A stretch of 64,000 nt of DNA from Nocardioides sp. NBC_00368 (GTDB lineage: Bacteria; Actinomycetota; Actinomycetes; Propionibacteriales; Nocardioidaceae). Positions within the stretch are counted from its first letter, which is position 1. Every line of letters begins with the position of its first letter. The stretch is from NCBI RefSeq assembly GCF_036090055.1, contig NZ_CP107970.1, forward strand, positions 4,981,001 through 5,045,000, read 5' to 3'. Shown piece by piece: positions 15,187 through 24,496 of this stretch. Both the position numbers and the translations under genes were made by a program. Below the pieces are notes generated by a model. It was not told the DNA's origin, did no database searches, and saw only the letters and a list, made by a program, of their open reading frames with translations.

Positions 15187-17772
15187 ATGAGCCAGTTTTC
15201 GGCAGACAAGTTCACCACCAAGGCTCGCGAGGCCATCGAGGCCGCGCAGCTCTCCGCCACGACGGCGGGCAACACCACGACCGAGCCGATCCACCTGCTT
15301 GTCGCGCTGCTGCAGCAGGACGAGGGCACGGCCACGTCGATGGTCACCAAGTCCGGTGTGGACGCCGAGGAGCTGTCGCGTGCGGCGGCTGCCGATCTCG
15401 CCGGTCTCCCGCGCGCCAGCGGGTCGACGGTGCAGCAGCCCGCTGCCTCGGGTGCGCTGACCCGCGTCCTGGCGGGGGCGATCACGCTGGCCACCTCTCT
15501 GAAGGACGACTATGCCGCCACCGAGCACCTGCTGATCTCGCTGGCCACGGTCGAGTCGTCGGCGCAGAAGGTGCTCAAGGGCGCCGGGCTCACCGAGAAG
15601 GGGCTGCGCGAGTCACTCAAGGCCGTCCGCGGCAACCGTCGCGTGACGAGCCAGGACGCCGAGGACTCCTACGAGGCGCTCGAGAAGTACTCCCAGGACC
15701 TCACCGAGGCCGCCGAGAAGGGCAAGCTCGACCCGGTCATCGGCCGTGACGCCGAGATCCGCCGGGTGATCCAGGTGCTCTCGCGGCGTACGAAGAACAA
15801 CCCGGTCCTCATCGGCGAGCCGGGCGTCGGCAAGACGGCCGTCGTCGAAGGGCTCGCCCAGCGGATCATCGCCGGTGACGTACCCGACTCGCTGAAGGGC
15901 CGCCGGGTCCTCTCGCTCGACCTGGCGGCGATGGTCGCCGGTGCGCAGTACCGCGGCCAGTTCGAGGAGCGGCTCAAGGCCGTCCTGGAGGAGATCAAGG
16001 CCGCCGAGGGGCAGGTCATCACCTTCATCGACGAGCTGCACACCGTCGTCGGCGCGGGTGCCGGGGGCGACTCCGCGATGGACGCCGGCAACATGCTCAA
16101 GCCGATGCTCGCGCGCGGTGAGCTGCACATGATCGGCGCGACCACGCTCGACGAGTACCGCGAGCGCATCGAGAAAGACCCGGCCCTCGAGCGCCGCTTC
16201 CAGCAGGTCTTCGTCGGCGAGCCGTCGGTCGAGGACACCGTGCAGATCCTGCGCGGCATCCAGGAGAAGTACGAGGCGCACCACGGTGTCCGCATCACCG
16301 ACGCCGCGCTGGTGGCTGCCGCGACCCTGTCCGACCGTTACATCACCGGTCGTCAGCTGCCCGACAAGGCGATCGACCTCATCGACGAGGCCGCGTCCCG
16401 GCTGCGGATGGAGATCGAGTCGTCTCCCGAGGAGATCGACCAGCTCCGCCGTGCCGTCGACCGGCTGAAGATGGAGGAGTTCGCGCTCTCCAAGGAGTCC
16501 GACGACGCGTCTCTGGAGCGTCACGCGGCGCTGCGTAAGGAGCTCGCCGACAAGGAGGAGGAGCTGCGCGGACTGGAGGCTCGCTGGGAGCGGGAGAAGG
16601 CCTCTCTCGAAGGCGAAGGCGCACTGCGCAAGCAGCTCGACGCGCTGCGCATCGAGGCCGAGCGCCTGCAGCGTGAGGGATCCCTGGGCGAGGCGTCCGA
16701 GATCCTCTACGGCAAGATCCCCGTGCTCGAGGAGCAGATCGCCGCGGCGGCCGCCGCCGAGGACGAGGTCACCGACCGGCTGGTCGGTGAGGAGGTCGCC
16801 GCCCAGCAGATCGCCGAGGTGGTCGAGGCGTGGACCGGCATCCCGACCGGCAAGATGCTCCAGGGCGAGCAGGCCAAGCTGCTCGAGATGGAGGCCGTGA
16901 TCGGGCGGCGCCTGATCGGGCAGAAGTCCGCGGTCACGGCCGTGGCCGACGCGGTGCGCCGCTCTCGCGCCGGCATCGCCGACCCCAACCGTCCCACCGG
17001 CTCGTTCCTGTTCCTGGGTCCGACCGGCACCGGTAAGACCGAGCTCGCCAAGTCGCTGGCGGACTTCCTCTTCGACGACGAGCGCGCGATCGTACGCATC
17101 GACATGTCCGAGTACTCCGAGAAGCACTCGGTCGCCCGTCTGGTCGGAGCGCCTCCGGGCTACGTCGGCTACGACGAGGGTGGTCAGCTGACCGAGGCGG
17201 TGCGTCGTCGCCCTTACTCGGTGGTCCTGCTCGACGAGGTCGAGAAGGCTCACCCCGAGGTCTTCGACATCCTGCTGCAGGTGCTCGACGACGGTCGCCT
17301 GACCGATGGTCAGGGCCGCACGGTCGACTTCCGCAACACGCTCCTCATCCTCACCTCCAACCTCGGCTCGAACTTCCTGGTCGACCCGGTGATGGACGAG
17401 CACGCGAAGCACGAGTCGGTCATGGCCGTGGTCCGGGGATCGTTCAAGCCCGAGTTCCTCAACCGCCTCGACGAGGTCGTCATGTTCGACGCCCTCTCGC
17501 TGGCCGATCTCACCAAGATCGTCGACATCCAGCTCGGTCTGCTGGAGAAGCGCCTGGCCGCCCGCCGCATCTCGATCTCTGTCACCACCGAGGCTCGGGA
17601 ATGGCTCGCCGAGACCGGCTACGACCCGGCGTACGGCGCCCGACCCCTCCGCCGCCTCATCCAGTCCGCCATCGGCGACCCGCTCGCCCGGAAGCTCATC
17701 GGTGGCGAGGTGTCCGACGGTGGCCAGGTCACCGTGGACCGAGACGGTGACGGCCTCATCCTGAAGATCTGA
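15187..17772 (+). CDS. clpB: ClpB disaggregase
   Basis: 861 residues, normal for ClpB. An N-terminal double-repeat domain (about 6-145) is followed by AAA-1 (Walker A GEPGVGKT, Walker B VITFIDE), a coiled-coil middle domain (about 410-530) and AAA-2 (Walker A GPTGTGKT, sensor SNLGS, and the arginine-finger region). It works with DnaK to rescue aggregated proteins in the cytoplasm. The ATG at 15187 is chosen because AGGAGG lies upstream and the residues match ClpB (MSQFSADKFT); an in-frame GTG at 15175 overlaps that site. Control by HspR is expected from the HAIR element upstream. Confidence 0.97.
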   Translation: MSQFSADKFTTKAREAIEAAQLSATTAGNTTTEPIHLLVALLQQDEGTATSMVTKSGVDAEELSRAAAADLAGLPRASGSTVQQPAASGALTRVLAGAITLATSLKDDYAATEHLLISLATVESSAQKVLKGAGLTEKGLRESLKAVRGNRRVTSQDAEDSYEALEKYSQDLTEAAEKGKLDPVIGRDAEIRRVIQVLSRRTKNNPVLIGEPGVGKTAVVEGLAQRIIAGDVPDSLKGRRVLSLDLAAMVAGAQYRGQFEERLKAVLEEIKAAEGQVITFIDELHTVVGAGAGGDSAMDAGNMLKPMLARGELHMIGATTLDEYRERIEKDPALERRFQQVFVGEPSVEDTVQILRGIQEKYEAHHGVRITDAALVAAATLSDRYITGRQLPDKAIDLIDEAASRLRMEIESSPEEIDQLRRAVDRLKMEEFALSKESDDASLERHAALRKELADKEEELRGLEARWEREKASLEGEGALRKQLDALRIEAERLQREGSLGEASEILYGKIPVLEEQIAAAAAAEDEVTDRLVGEEVAAQQIAEVVEAWTGIPTGKMLQGEQAKLLEMEAVIGRRLIGQKSAVTAVADAVRRSRAGIADPNRPTGSFLFLGPTGTGKTELAKSLADFLFDDERAIVRIDMSEYSEKHSVARLVGAPPGYVGYDEGGQLTEAVRRRPYSVVLLDEVEKAHPEVFDILLQVLDDGRLTDGQGRTVDFRNTLLILTSNLGSNFLVDPVMDEHAKHESVMAVVRGSFKPEFLNRLDEVVMFDALSLADLTKIVDIQLGLLEKRLAARRISISVTTEAREWLAETGYDPAYGARPLRRLIQSAIGDPLARKLIGGEVSDGGQVTVDRDGDGLILKI

Positions 17773-17802
17773 CCCGCCCCGGCCGAAACCGTAGTTCTGG
17801 TG

Positions 17803-17864
17803 GCCGAGTCCGTAGTTGTGGGCGACGAAACTGCCGTTTCGTCGCCCACAACTACATTCTCGGC
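17803..17864 (+). terminator. Long hairpin after clpB
   Basis: A perfect 20-bp stem (17812-17831 with 17836-17855, loop TGCC), extended by GCCGAG/CTCGGC outside a three-base mismatch. It starts 30 bp after the clpB stop. No T-tract follows, so termination is plausible but not proven. Confidence 0.6.
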
Positions 17865-17934
17865 GGGATGATCTGGGTGGGAAGCCCGAGGATCACCTCG
17901 ACGCGGCCCGAGCCATGGCTAGTACGTTGGCTGC

Positions 17935-18489
17935 GTGCGCAACGGTCGGATCATCCTGCTCAACGGGGCGTCGAGCTCGGGCAAGAGCAGCGTCGGGCGG
18001 GAGCTGTTGCCGCTGCTCGAGGACCCGTGGTTCCTGGTGCCGGTCGATGGGATCAGCGGGATGCGGTCGACGGTGCACACGCGAGAGCTCGACGAGGCCG
18101 GGATCGCGGAGATGCTGCGCCGCACCCGGCTCGGCTATCACCGCGCCGTCGCGGCCCTGGCCTCTGTCGGCAACGACGTGATCATGGACTACCCGCTCAG
18201 CGAGACCTGGCGGCTCGACGACCTGCTCGAGGTGCTCGAGGGCTACGACGTCACCCTCGTCGAGGTCTGGTGCTCCCCGGACGAGCTCGAGCGCCGGGAG
18301 GCTGCCCGCGGTGACCGTCCTGCCGGCCTCGCCCGATCCCAGGCCCTGGTCTACTCCCACCCGTACGACATCCGCGTCGACACCACCGCCGCGACCCCGG
18401 CCGCCTGTGCGAAGGAGATCGCCGCGGCCCTCCCCGCTCTCACCGTGCCCAAGGCCTTCGATCGCCTCCGTCTCGGCCGCGCCGAGTAG
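17935..18489 (+). CDS. Chloramphenicol phosphotransferase-like protein
   Basis: 184 residues, the usual length of the CPT-like family. P-loop NGASSSGKSS (residues 10-19) at the N-terminus, then helices and VIMDYPL and VEVWCSPDELERREAARGDRPAGLA, which fit the CPT/P-loop kinase fold. In Streptomyces venezuelae such an enzyme phosphorylates chloramphenicol, but most family members are uncharacterised and the substrate here cannot be told. The GTG start lies six bases after a TACGTT hexamer (17923-17928), so the transcript is probably leaderless. Confidence 0.8.
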   Translation: MRNGRIILLNGASSSGKSSVGRELLPLLEDPWFLVPVDGISGMRSTVHTRELDEAGIAEMLRRTRLGYHRAVAALASVGNDVIMDYPLSETWRLDDLLEVLEGYDVTLVEVWCSPDELERREAARGDRPAGLARSQALVYSHPYDIRVDTTAATPAACAKEIAAALPALTVPKAFDRLRLGRAE

Positions 18490-18589
18490 GCGCGTACGTC
18501 GGCCGAGGCGTCAGCACCGTGCCCGTTCGGCCGACGCGCCCGACCTCTCGGCACGCGAAGTTGGCCGGGATGAGAAAATGATTCCCGAC

Positions 18590-19669
18590 ATGTCTGAAAC
18601 GAAGCTTCCCCGCCCCGGTCAGGCCACCCTCGCCGGGTGGCTCATCGTGCTCGGCTCACTGCTCACCGTGGTGACCGCCTGGGACCAGATCGCCGGGCTG
18701 CGCAGCCTGGACACCAGGGAGCGGGTGGAGGAGGTGCTGGCCGAGCCGCCGCTGGCCGGCTCGGGGATCGGCCTCGACAGCATCCTGACCCTCATGCACG
18801 TGATGGCGCTGGTCACCGGCGCGATCGCGGCGGCGGCGGTGATCCTCGGCTGGCACGTGCTGCAGCGCAACAAGCAGGCTCGGCTGGCGCTCACGGTCAT
18901 CGCGGCACCGCTCTTCTTCGCCGGGATGTTCGGTGGCGGGTTCTGGTCGACATTGTCCGCCGTCGCGGTCGTACTCCTGTGGATGTCGCCCACCCGCGAC
19001 TGGTTCGACGGGGTCTCCCCGACGAAGCGGGAGGCGCTCGACAACAGCGACCCGGACCAGAAGTCGTACGTCGCGCCGACCCCGCCCGAGGCTCCGACCG
19101 CCCCGACCGGGCCGGCCGCCTCGACAACGGAGACGAGCTCGACCACCGGCCCGGCCCGGCTCTCGGCACAGCAGCCGCCGCCCTGGACGGGTCCGGTCGC
19201 CCAGCGCGCCCCGGCAGCGCCCACGCGCCGCCCCGGCGCCGTGATGGCGGCGGCGGTGCTCACCTGGATCGGCTCCGGGTTCACCGCGCTGATGATGCTC
19301 GCCTCGGCGGCGACCGCGACCGCCAACCCCGACCTGATCCTCGATCAGGTGCGCAAGCAGGCGGAGAACGATCCGTCCATGCGGGAGGTGGCGGGGCTCT
19401 ACACCACCGACGTCATCATCGCCTCGGCCTGGATCATGGCCGTGCTGGTGGCGCTCGTGTGCGTGGCCGCCGGAGTCTTCGCGGCCTTCGCGATCCGCCG
19501 TCACTCCTGGGCCCGGATCGCGCTGATGATCTCGGCCGCCGTCTCGGCGCTCTCCCTGCTCCTCTTCGCGCTCGCCTTCCCGCCGGCCGTGGTCCTCTTC
19601 GGAGCGGCGGTGGCGACCTTCTCGTTCCTGCTGCGACCCGAGGTCGCCGCGTGGTTCCGCACCAAGTGA
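18590..19669 (+). CDS. Membrane protein of unknown function
   Basis: 359 residues from the ATG at 18590 (an in-frame ATG at 18578 would add four residues). About three membrane segments in the first 130 residues, a Pro/Thr/Ser-rich cytoplasmic or extracytoplasmic linker (about 150-215), and three to four more segments to the C-terminus. The linker contains a degenerate version of the REP-like repeat seen in lysS and purD (around 19119-19149, read as ASTTETSSTTG). No catalytic motif was seen. The next gene, 27 bp downstream, is also a Pro-rich membrane protein. Confidence 0.75.
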   Translation: MSETKLPRPGQATLAGWLIVLGSLLTVVTAWDQIAGLRSLDTRERVEEVLAEPPLAGSGIGLDSILTLMHVMALVTGAIAAAAVILGWHVLQRNKQARLALTVIAAPLFFAGMFGGGFWSTLSAVAVVLLWMSPTRDWFDGVSPTKREALDNSDPDQKSYVAPTPPEAPTAPTGPAASTTETSSTTGPARLSAQQPPPWTGPVAQRAPAAPTRRPGAVMAAAVLTWIGSGFTALMMLASAATATANPDLILDQVRKQAENDPSMREVAGLYTTDVIIASAWIMAVLVALVCVAAGVFAAFAIRRHSWARIALMISAAVSALSLLLFALAFPPAVVLFGAAVATFSFLLRPEVAAWFRTK

Positions 19670-19696
19670 GCCTGCGGGCCGGATAGGCTCCGCGGC

Positions 19697-20353
19697 ATGT
19701 CAGATCAGTACGGCTCCTTCGACAACCCCTACGGCGGCAAGCCGCCGTTCCAGGGGCAGGAGCCGCCGCCCCCGACGCCGTACGCCCCGCCCCAGCCCAC
19801 GCCGTCGCAGCAGCCCCAGGGATGGGGGCAGGCGCCACCGGCCTACGGCCAGTACGCGATGGGCCAGCAGCCCCCGGCGTACCTCCGCCCTCACTACCCG
19901 CAGCCCGATCCCGACACCAGACCAGGGACGGTGGTCGCGGCATCGATCATGACGATCGTGGGCTCGGTGATCGCGCTGCTGATCTCGCTGTTCATGGTGC
20001 CCGCGGGGATCGCCGACTACAACGACCCGTCGTCCTCGGACAAGGGCGTGACGCTGGCGATGGTGATCTGGTTCGCCGTCTGCGGCGTGCTGAGCCTGAT
20101 CGCGATCCCGCTGGGGATCATGGTGCTGTTCCGCTCCAAGGTGGCCCGGGTCCTGCTCACCGTGGTCGGCTCGATCGCCGCGCTGCTCTCGCTCTTCGTG
20201 GTGGTCTTCCCGGCGGTGGTCATCGCCGCGATCGTGATGCTGTACGTCGGCCGAGCAGGCGCCTGGTTCGCCCGGCGCACACCCCGCGACCCCTGGCAGC
20301 AGCCCGCAGCGGCGGTGCCGGGACCGACACCGCCGACGCACCAGCAGTTCTAG
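19697..20353 (+). CDS. Small membrane protein with Pro/Gln-rich N-terminus
   Basis: 218 residues. Residues 1-72 are rich in Pro, Gln, Gly and Tyr; three membrane segments follow (about 77-100, 115-140, 148-175), and the C-terminus is again Pro-rich. The layout is common among actinobacterial DUF4064/DUF4190-like proteins, but the assignment is by eye. A TAGGCT hexamer (19684-19689) seven bases before the ATG suggests a leaderless transcript of its own. Its stop codon touches the stop of the convergent dedA gene. Confidence 0.75.
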   Translation: MSDQYGSFDNPYGGKPPFQGQEPPPPTPYAPPQPTPSQQPQGWGQAPPAYGQYAMGQQPPAYLRPHYPQPDPDTRPGTVVAASIMTIVGSVIALLISLFMVPAGIADYNDPSSSDKGVTLAMVIWFAVCGVLSLIAIPLGIMVLFRSKVARVLLTVVGSIAALLSLFVVVFPAVVIAAIVMLYVGRAGAWFARRTPRDPWQQPAAAVPGPTPPTHQQF

Positions 20354-21028
20354 CTAGGAGACGAGCGAGTCGTCCTTGGCACCGTTGTCGGAGCCGCGGA
20401 TGATCTTGTAGACCCGCAGGCCGATCCAGGCCACGACGGCGACGGCCACGACCAGGATGACGATGTTCTGGAACCGGCCGACGATCGGCTCGACCTTCTC
20501 CCAGTTGTCACCGAGCTGGTAGCCGGCGACCACGAAGATGGTGTTCCAGATCGCGGAGCCGACGGTGGTGAGGATCAGGAACTTCCAGATCGGCATCCGG
20601 GTCACGCCGGCGGGGACCGAGATCAGCGACCGGAAGATCGGGATGAAGCGACCGAAGAAGACCGTCCAGGCGCCGTACTTCTCGAAGAACGCCTCGGTCT
20701 TCTCCAGGTCGGAGGTCTTCACCAGCGGCAGCTTCTCGCCGACCCAGTAGACCCGCTCGCGGCCGATCAGCGCGCCGACCAGGTAGAGCGCGAGCGCGCC
20801 GACGACCGACCCGAGCGTGGTCCAGATCAGCGCCTCGGCGATCGTGAAGCGGCCCTGAGCGGCGGTGAAGCCGGCCAGCGGCAGGATGATCTCGGAGGGC
20901 AGCGGCGGGAAGAGGTTCTCCAGCGCGATGCCGAGCCCCGCACCCACCGGGCCGAGCTTGTCCATCAGGTCGACCGCCCAGCCGGCGACGCCGGTGAGCT
21001 CCTCGGGCTGGGTGGCGGTGAGGATCAT
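20354..21028 (-). CDS. DedA family membrane protein
   Basis: 224 residues, several membrane segments and the DedA/SNARE-associated motifs: ENLFPPLPSEIILPLAGF near the N-terminus and FGRFIPIFRSLISVPAG in the middle. DedA proteins act in the cytoplasmic membrane as flippases or transporters linked to lipid and proton homeostasis (family knowledge). A GAAGAGAG ribosome-binding site precedes the ATG. A second DedA gene lies at 22906-23685. Confidence 0.92.
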   Translation of the reverse strand: MILTATQPEELTGVAGWAVDLMDKLGPVGAGLGIALENLFPPLPSEIILPLAGFTAAQGRFTIAEALIWTTLGSVVGALALYLVGALIGRERVYWVGEKLPLVKTSDLEKTEAFFEKYGAWTVFFGRFIPIFRSLISVPAGVTRMPIWKFLILTTVGSAIWNTIFVVAGYQLGDNWEKVEPIVGRFQNIVILVVAVAVVAWIGLRVYKIIRGSDNGAKDDSLVS

Positions 21029-21106
21029 GAGGCTCTCTTCGAAGTGTGTGGGTGGATCGGGCGGGCGAAGCCTAGCGACCGAACCTGAAATCCACGCCGT
21101 GGATCC

Positions 21107-21643
21107 CTAGGAGGCCGCGTTGACCGCGTCCAGGTCGGCTCGGGTCAGCACCGAGCGGATCTCCAGCTCGACGTCACGCAGCGACTCACCGGGCTCGGGC
21201 GAACGGTCGATCGCACACACGACAGTGTCCACGATCGCACCAAGCGGACGGAGCGCGTTGACCGCGTCGCGTACCGCGCCACCCGAGGTGATCACGTCCT
21301 CGATGAGCGTGACCTTCTTCCCCGAGAAGGACGGCCCCTCGGCGAGCTTGGCGGTGCCGTACTCCTTGGCCTTCTTCCGGATGAAGATGGCCGGGATGCC
21401 GGTCTTGGCCGAGACCATGGTCACGATCGGGATGCCGCCGAGCTCCAGCCCGCCGAGCACCTCGGTGCCCTCGGGCAGCAGCTCGACCATCCGCGCCGCG
21501 ACACGCTCCAGCAGCGCCGGGTCCGCCTCGAAGAGGTACTTGTCGAAGTAGGTGTCGCTGACCTGCCCCGAGCGGAGCGTGAACTCCCCGTGCAGGCGGC
21601 AGGTGGCGTCGATGTCGGCAGCAAGGGTCTGATCCGTGGTCAC
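21107..21643 (-). CDS. pyrE: Orotate phosphoribosyltransferase
   Basis: 178 residues. The PRPP-binding loop VTLIEDVITSGGAVRDAV is clear, and IRKKAKEYGT matches the flexible catalytic loop. It converts orotate and PRPP to OMP in pyrimidine synthesis. The GTG at 21643 is chosen because a TAGGCT hexamer (21651-21656) lies seven bases upstream, giving a leaderless mRNA; a longer frame from an ATG at 21664 would include that promoter box. Divergent from the aminotransferase at 21743. Confidence 0.95.
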   Translation of the reverse strand: MTTDQTLAADIDATCRLHGEFTLRSGQVSDTYFDKYLFEADPALLERVAARMVELLPEGTEVLGGLELGGIPIVTMVSAKTGIPAIFIRKKAKEYGTAKLAEGPSFSGKKVTLIEDVITSGGAVRDAVNALRPLGAIVDTVVCAIDRSPEPGESLRDVELEIRSVLTRADLDAVNAAS

Positions 21644-21694
21644 GACCCCTAGCCTAAGTGTCATGAGTGAGCGCCAGCGAACGGCATCAAGGGT

Positions 21695-21745
21695 CATTCC
21701 GCCGCTTCCGTATTCTTCGCCCTGTCCTACGGAGGCGGCGGAATG
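21695..21745 (+). promoter_or_regulatory. 16-bp inverted repeat covering the RBS and start of the aminotransferase gene
   Basis: Arm 1 (21695-21710) and arm 2 (21730-21745) pair over 16 bp with one G-U wobble; the loop is 19 nt. Arm 2 holds the GGAGG ribosome-binding site and the ATG. The loop begins with TATTCT (21711-21716), a possible -10 box. Either transcripts starting further upstream hide the start codon, or the arms are an operator around the promoter. Confidence 0.6.
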
Positions 21746-22909
21746 ACTGCGCGACGACTCCACGGCATCCCGCCGACGATCTTCTCCGAGATGTCGGCGC
21801 TGGCCGCCTCCACCGGCGCGGTCAACCTCGGCCAGGGCTTCCCCGACGTGGACGGCCCCGAGGAGATCATCAAGCAAGCCGTGGCCGCGTTGGAGAGCGG
21901 ACGCAACCAGTACGCCCCAGGCCCCGGCATCCCCGCGCTGCGCGAGGCCGTCGCGGCCCACCAGGCCCGCCACTACGGCCTCACCTTCGACCCGGCCCGC
22001 GAGGTCGCCGTGACCACCGGCGCGACCGAGGGGATCGCGGCGGCGATCCTCGCCCTGGTCGACCCGGGCGACGAAGTGATCCTCGTGGAGCCCTACTACG
22101 ACAGCTACCCGGCCGTGGTGCAGTTCGCGGGCGGCGTACGTCGCCCGGTGACGCTCAGCCTGGACGATTCCGCTCCGGGCGGGAGACTGCCCCGCGAAGC
22201 GCTCGAGGCGGCCGTCTCGGAGGCGACCAAGGTGCTCCTCCTCAACTCCCCGCACAACCCGACCGGCACCGTGCTCACCCGCGAGGAGCTCGAGACGGTC
22301 GCCGCCTTCGCGAGGGACCACGACCTGACCGTGGTCTCGGACGAGGTCTACGAGCACCTGACCTTCGACGGGACCCCGCACATCCCGATCGCCACGCTCC
22401 CCGGGATGCGTGAGCGCACCCTGACCCTGTCGAGCATCGGCAAGTCCTACTCCTTCACCGGCTGGAAGGTCGGCTGGGCGACCGGCCCCGAGCATCTGGT
22501 CCAAGCGCTGCTGGGAGCCAAGCAGTGGCTGACGTTCACCTCCGGTGCCCCGCTGCAGCCGGCCGCTGCGTACGCGCTCGAGCATCTCGACCACTGGCCC
22601 AAGGAGCTCGCCCTCGATCTCCAGGGGCGGCGCGACCTGCTCTGTGACGGGCTGAAGGGGATCGGCCTGGACGTGACGATCCCGGAGGGCACCTACTTCG
22701 CCGTCTCCGACATCACCGACCTCGGCTGGAGCGACGGTCTGGAGTTCTGTCGGTCGCTGCCGGAACGGGCCGGCGTCGTGGCCATCCCGCTGCAGGGGTT
22801 CTACGACACCGATGCCGGGAAGCACCTGGTCAGGTGGACCTTCACCAAGCAGCGCGAGGTGATCGAGCAGGCTCTGGAGCGGCTCGCCCGAGGGAATCTG
22901 ACCGCTTAG
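21743..22909 (+). CDS. dapC: Class I/II PLP aminotransferase, DapC-like
   Basis: 388 residues. PLP fold type I with NLGQGFPD near the N-terminus, NSPHNPTG, DEVYEHLTFD and the PLP lysine in SSIGKSYSFTGWK. Overall it closely resembles the mycobacterial N-succinyldiaminopimelate aminotransferase (Rv0858c) as remembered; kynurenine or methionine aminotransferases of the same subgroup are alternatives. The ATG follows GGAGG, and both lie in an inverted repeat (21695-21745). Its stop overlaps the convergent dedA stop by four bases (TTAG, 22906-22909). Confidence 0.85.
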   Translation: MTARRLHGIPPTIFSEMSALAASTGAVNLGQGFPDVDGPEEIIKQAVAALESGRNQYAPGPGIPALREAVAAHQARHYGLTFDPAREVAVTTGATEGIAAAILALVDPGDEVILVEPYYDSYPAVVQFAGGVRRPVTLSLDDSAPGGRLPREALEAAVSEATKVLLLNSPHNPTGTVLTREELETVAAFARDHDLTVVSDEVYEHLTFDGTPHIPIATLPGMRERTLTLSSIGKSYSFTGWKVGWATGPEHLVQALLGAKQWLTFTSGAPLQPAAAYALEHLDHWPKELALDLQGRRDLLCDGLKGIGLDVTIPEGTYFAVSDITDLGWSDGLEFCRSLPERAGVVAIPLQGFYDTDAGKHLVRWTFTKQREVIEQALERLARGNLTA

Positions 22910-23685
22910 TGGTCGGCCCGGCGGTCGGCACCCTGGTCCTCCGAGGTGCGCGGCCGGACCGTCATCCCGAGAATGTCCCGGTCCGGGTGACCGTCGTGGT
23001 CGAGGTCCGCGGCCAGCCGCGAGGCCGTACGCCGCCGACGCCACCACTCCACCATCGCGGGTGCGAACGCGAGCGCGAAGAGCAGCAGGATCAGGTAGTC
23101 GACGTTGTCGGCCAGCCAGGGCCAGCGCGCGCCGACGAAGAACCCGAACAACGTCACCGCCAGCACCCACAGCACGCCACCGACGAAGCTCCAGAAATAG
23201 AACCGCCGCCGGTCCATGTGGGTGACCCCGGCGACGACGGTGACATAGGTGCGCACGAAGGCGATGAATCGCCCGATCACCAACGCCTTGTTGCCGTGCT
23301 TGTCGAAGAACTCCCGGGTCTGTTCGAGATGTCGCTTCTTGATGAACCGGCCGTCGCGCTCATAGAGCCGTGGCCCGATCTTGCGTCCGATCTCATAACC
23401 GGTCACGTTGCCCGCGAAAGCGGCGGCGACGAAGAAGACCATCGCGATCACGACCTCGACGCCGGGAGGCCCTGGAAAGATGTCGATCTTGTCGGTGGCG
23501 ATGAAGATCCCGAGGGCGATCAGCAGGCTGTCGCCGGGCAGGAACGGGAAGAAAAGACCACATTCGACGAAGATGATGACGAGGCTGATCCAGAAGAGCG
23601 GCTCGCCGAAAGTGGCCAGCAGAAAATCCGGACTCATCCATTCCAGACCAGCCAACATCGGCGCAAAATTCCCCGCACCTGTCAC
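22906..23685 (-). CDS. DedA family membrane protein
   Basis: 259 residues. DedA motifs FVECGLFFPFLPGDSLLIALG and GRFIAFVRTYVTVVAGVTHMD (shown as two separate motifs) with several membrane segments; the C-terminal tail (about 45 residues) is charged and cytoplasmic. The GTG at 23685 is preferred: TACCGT (23693-23698) lies seven bases upstream, fitting a leaderless mRNA. An ATG at 23703 would include this box. It shares a short divergent promoter region with the SpoU gene. Confidence 0.85.
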   Translation of the reverse strand: MTGAGNFAPMLAGLEWMSPDFLLATFGEPLFWISLVIIFVECGLFFPFLPGDSLLIALGIFIATDKIDIFPGPPGVEVVIAMVFFVAAAFAGNVTGYEIGRKIGPRLYERDGRFIKKRHLEQTREFFDKHGNKALVIGRFIAFVRTYVTVVAGVTHMDRRRFYFWSFVGGVLWVLAVTLFGFFVGARWPWLADNVDYLILLLFALAFAPAMVEWWRRRRTASRLAADLDHDGHPDRDILGMTVRPRTSEDQGADRRADH

Positions 23686-23742
23686 CCGCCCTACGGTACC
23701 CATAGGTAACAACTCTTGTTGTACGAATATTCTGTCTTGTCG

Positions 23743-24432
23743 ATGAACGACACACGTCAGTCCGAGGGTGAATCCCGAGCACCGTACGATCCGATGCCCC
23801 ACGGGCAGCCGGAGGTCGGCGTGGGTCCGTGGCAGGGGGAGTGGCCCGAGGGGGCGCACTGGGACCCGGAGCTGCTGGCCAACGGCGACCGCCGCAACGT
23901 GGTCGACCGTTACCGCTACTGGACCCTCGAGGCGATCGTCGCCGACCTCGACCAGCGCCGCCACGGCTTCCACGTCGCGATCGAGAACTGGCAGCACGAC
24001 TTCAACATCGGCACCATCGTCCGCACCGCCAACGCGTTCCTGGCCGCTGAGGTGCACATCGTCGGCAACCGCCGCTGGAACCGCCGTGGCGCGATGGTCA
24101 CCGACCGCTACCAGCACGTCCATCACCACCCCGACGTGCCGTCGCTCGCGGCGTACCTCCATGAACGAGACGTACGCCTCCTCGGCATCGACAACCTTCC
24201 CGGCTCGCTCCACCTGGAGACGATGGAGCTGCCCAAGTCGGTCTGCTTCCTCTTCGGGCAGGAGGGTCCGGGTCTGTCCGAGCAGGCGCGCGCGAGCGTC
24301 GACGGCACCTTCTCGATCGCCCAGTTCGGCTCGACGCGGTCGATCAACGCCTCCGCCGCCGCTGCGATCGCGATGCACTCCTGGGTCGTCCAGCACGCCG
24401 ACCTGTCCTCCGAGGACGCCTGGCGCGGTTGA
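23743..24432 (+). CDS. SpoU/TrmH-family RNA methyltransferase
   Basis: 229 residues with the three SPOUT motifs: NIGTIVRTANAF (motif 1), CFLFGQEGPGL (motif 2) and SIAQFGSTRSINASAAAAIA (motif 3). It should transfer a methyl group from S-adenosylmethionine to ribose or base in rRNA or tRNA; the exact target is not shown. The ATG at 23743 follows a TATTCT hexamer (23728-23733) by nine bases. The first 60 residues are family-specific and variable. Confidence 0.9.
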   Translation: MNDTRQSEGESRAPYDPMPHGQPEVGVGPWQGEWPEGAHWDPELLANGDRRNVVDRYRYWTLEAIVADLDQRRHGFHVAIENWQHDFNIGTIVRTANAFLAAEVHIVGNRRWNRRGAMVTDRYQHVHHHPDVPSLAAYLHERDVRLLGIDNLPGSLHLETMELPKSVCFLFGQEGPGLSEQARASVDGTFSIAQFGSTRSINASAAAAIAMHSWVVQHADLSSEDAWRG

Positions 24433-24496
24433 CCGGATCGAACCGGTGGTTGTAAAGCGGTTACGCCCCGGTGTCCTCGGTGAAAAGCTGATCCGC

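Noticed and set aside
15613..17412. 599-codon minus-strand frame opposite clpB
   Set aside because: Shadow of the ClpB reading frame; ClpB motifs are complete on the plus strand.
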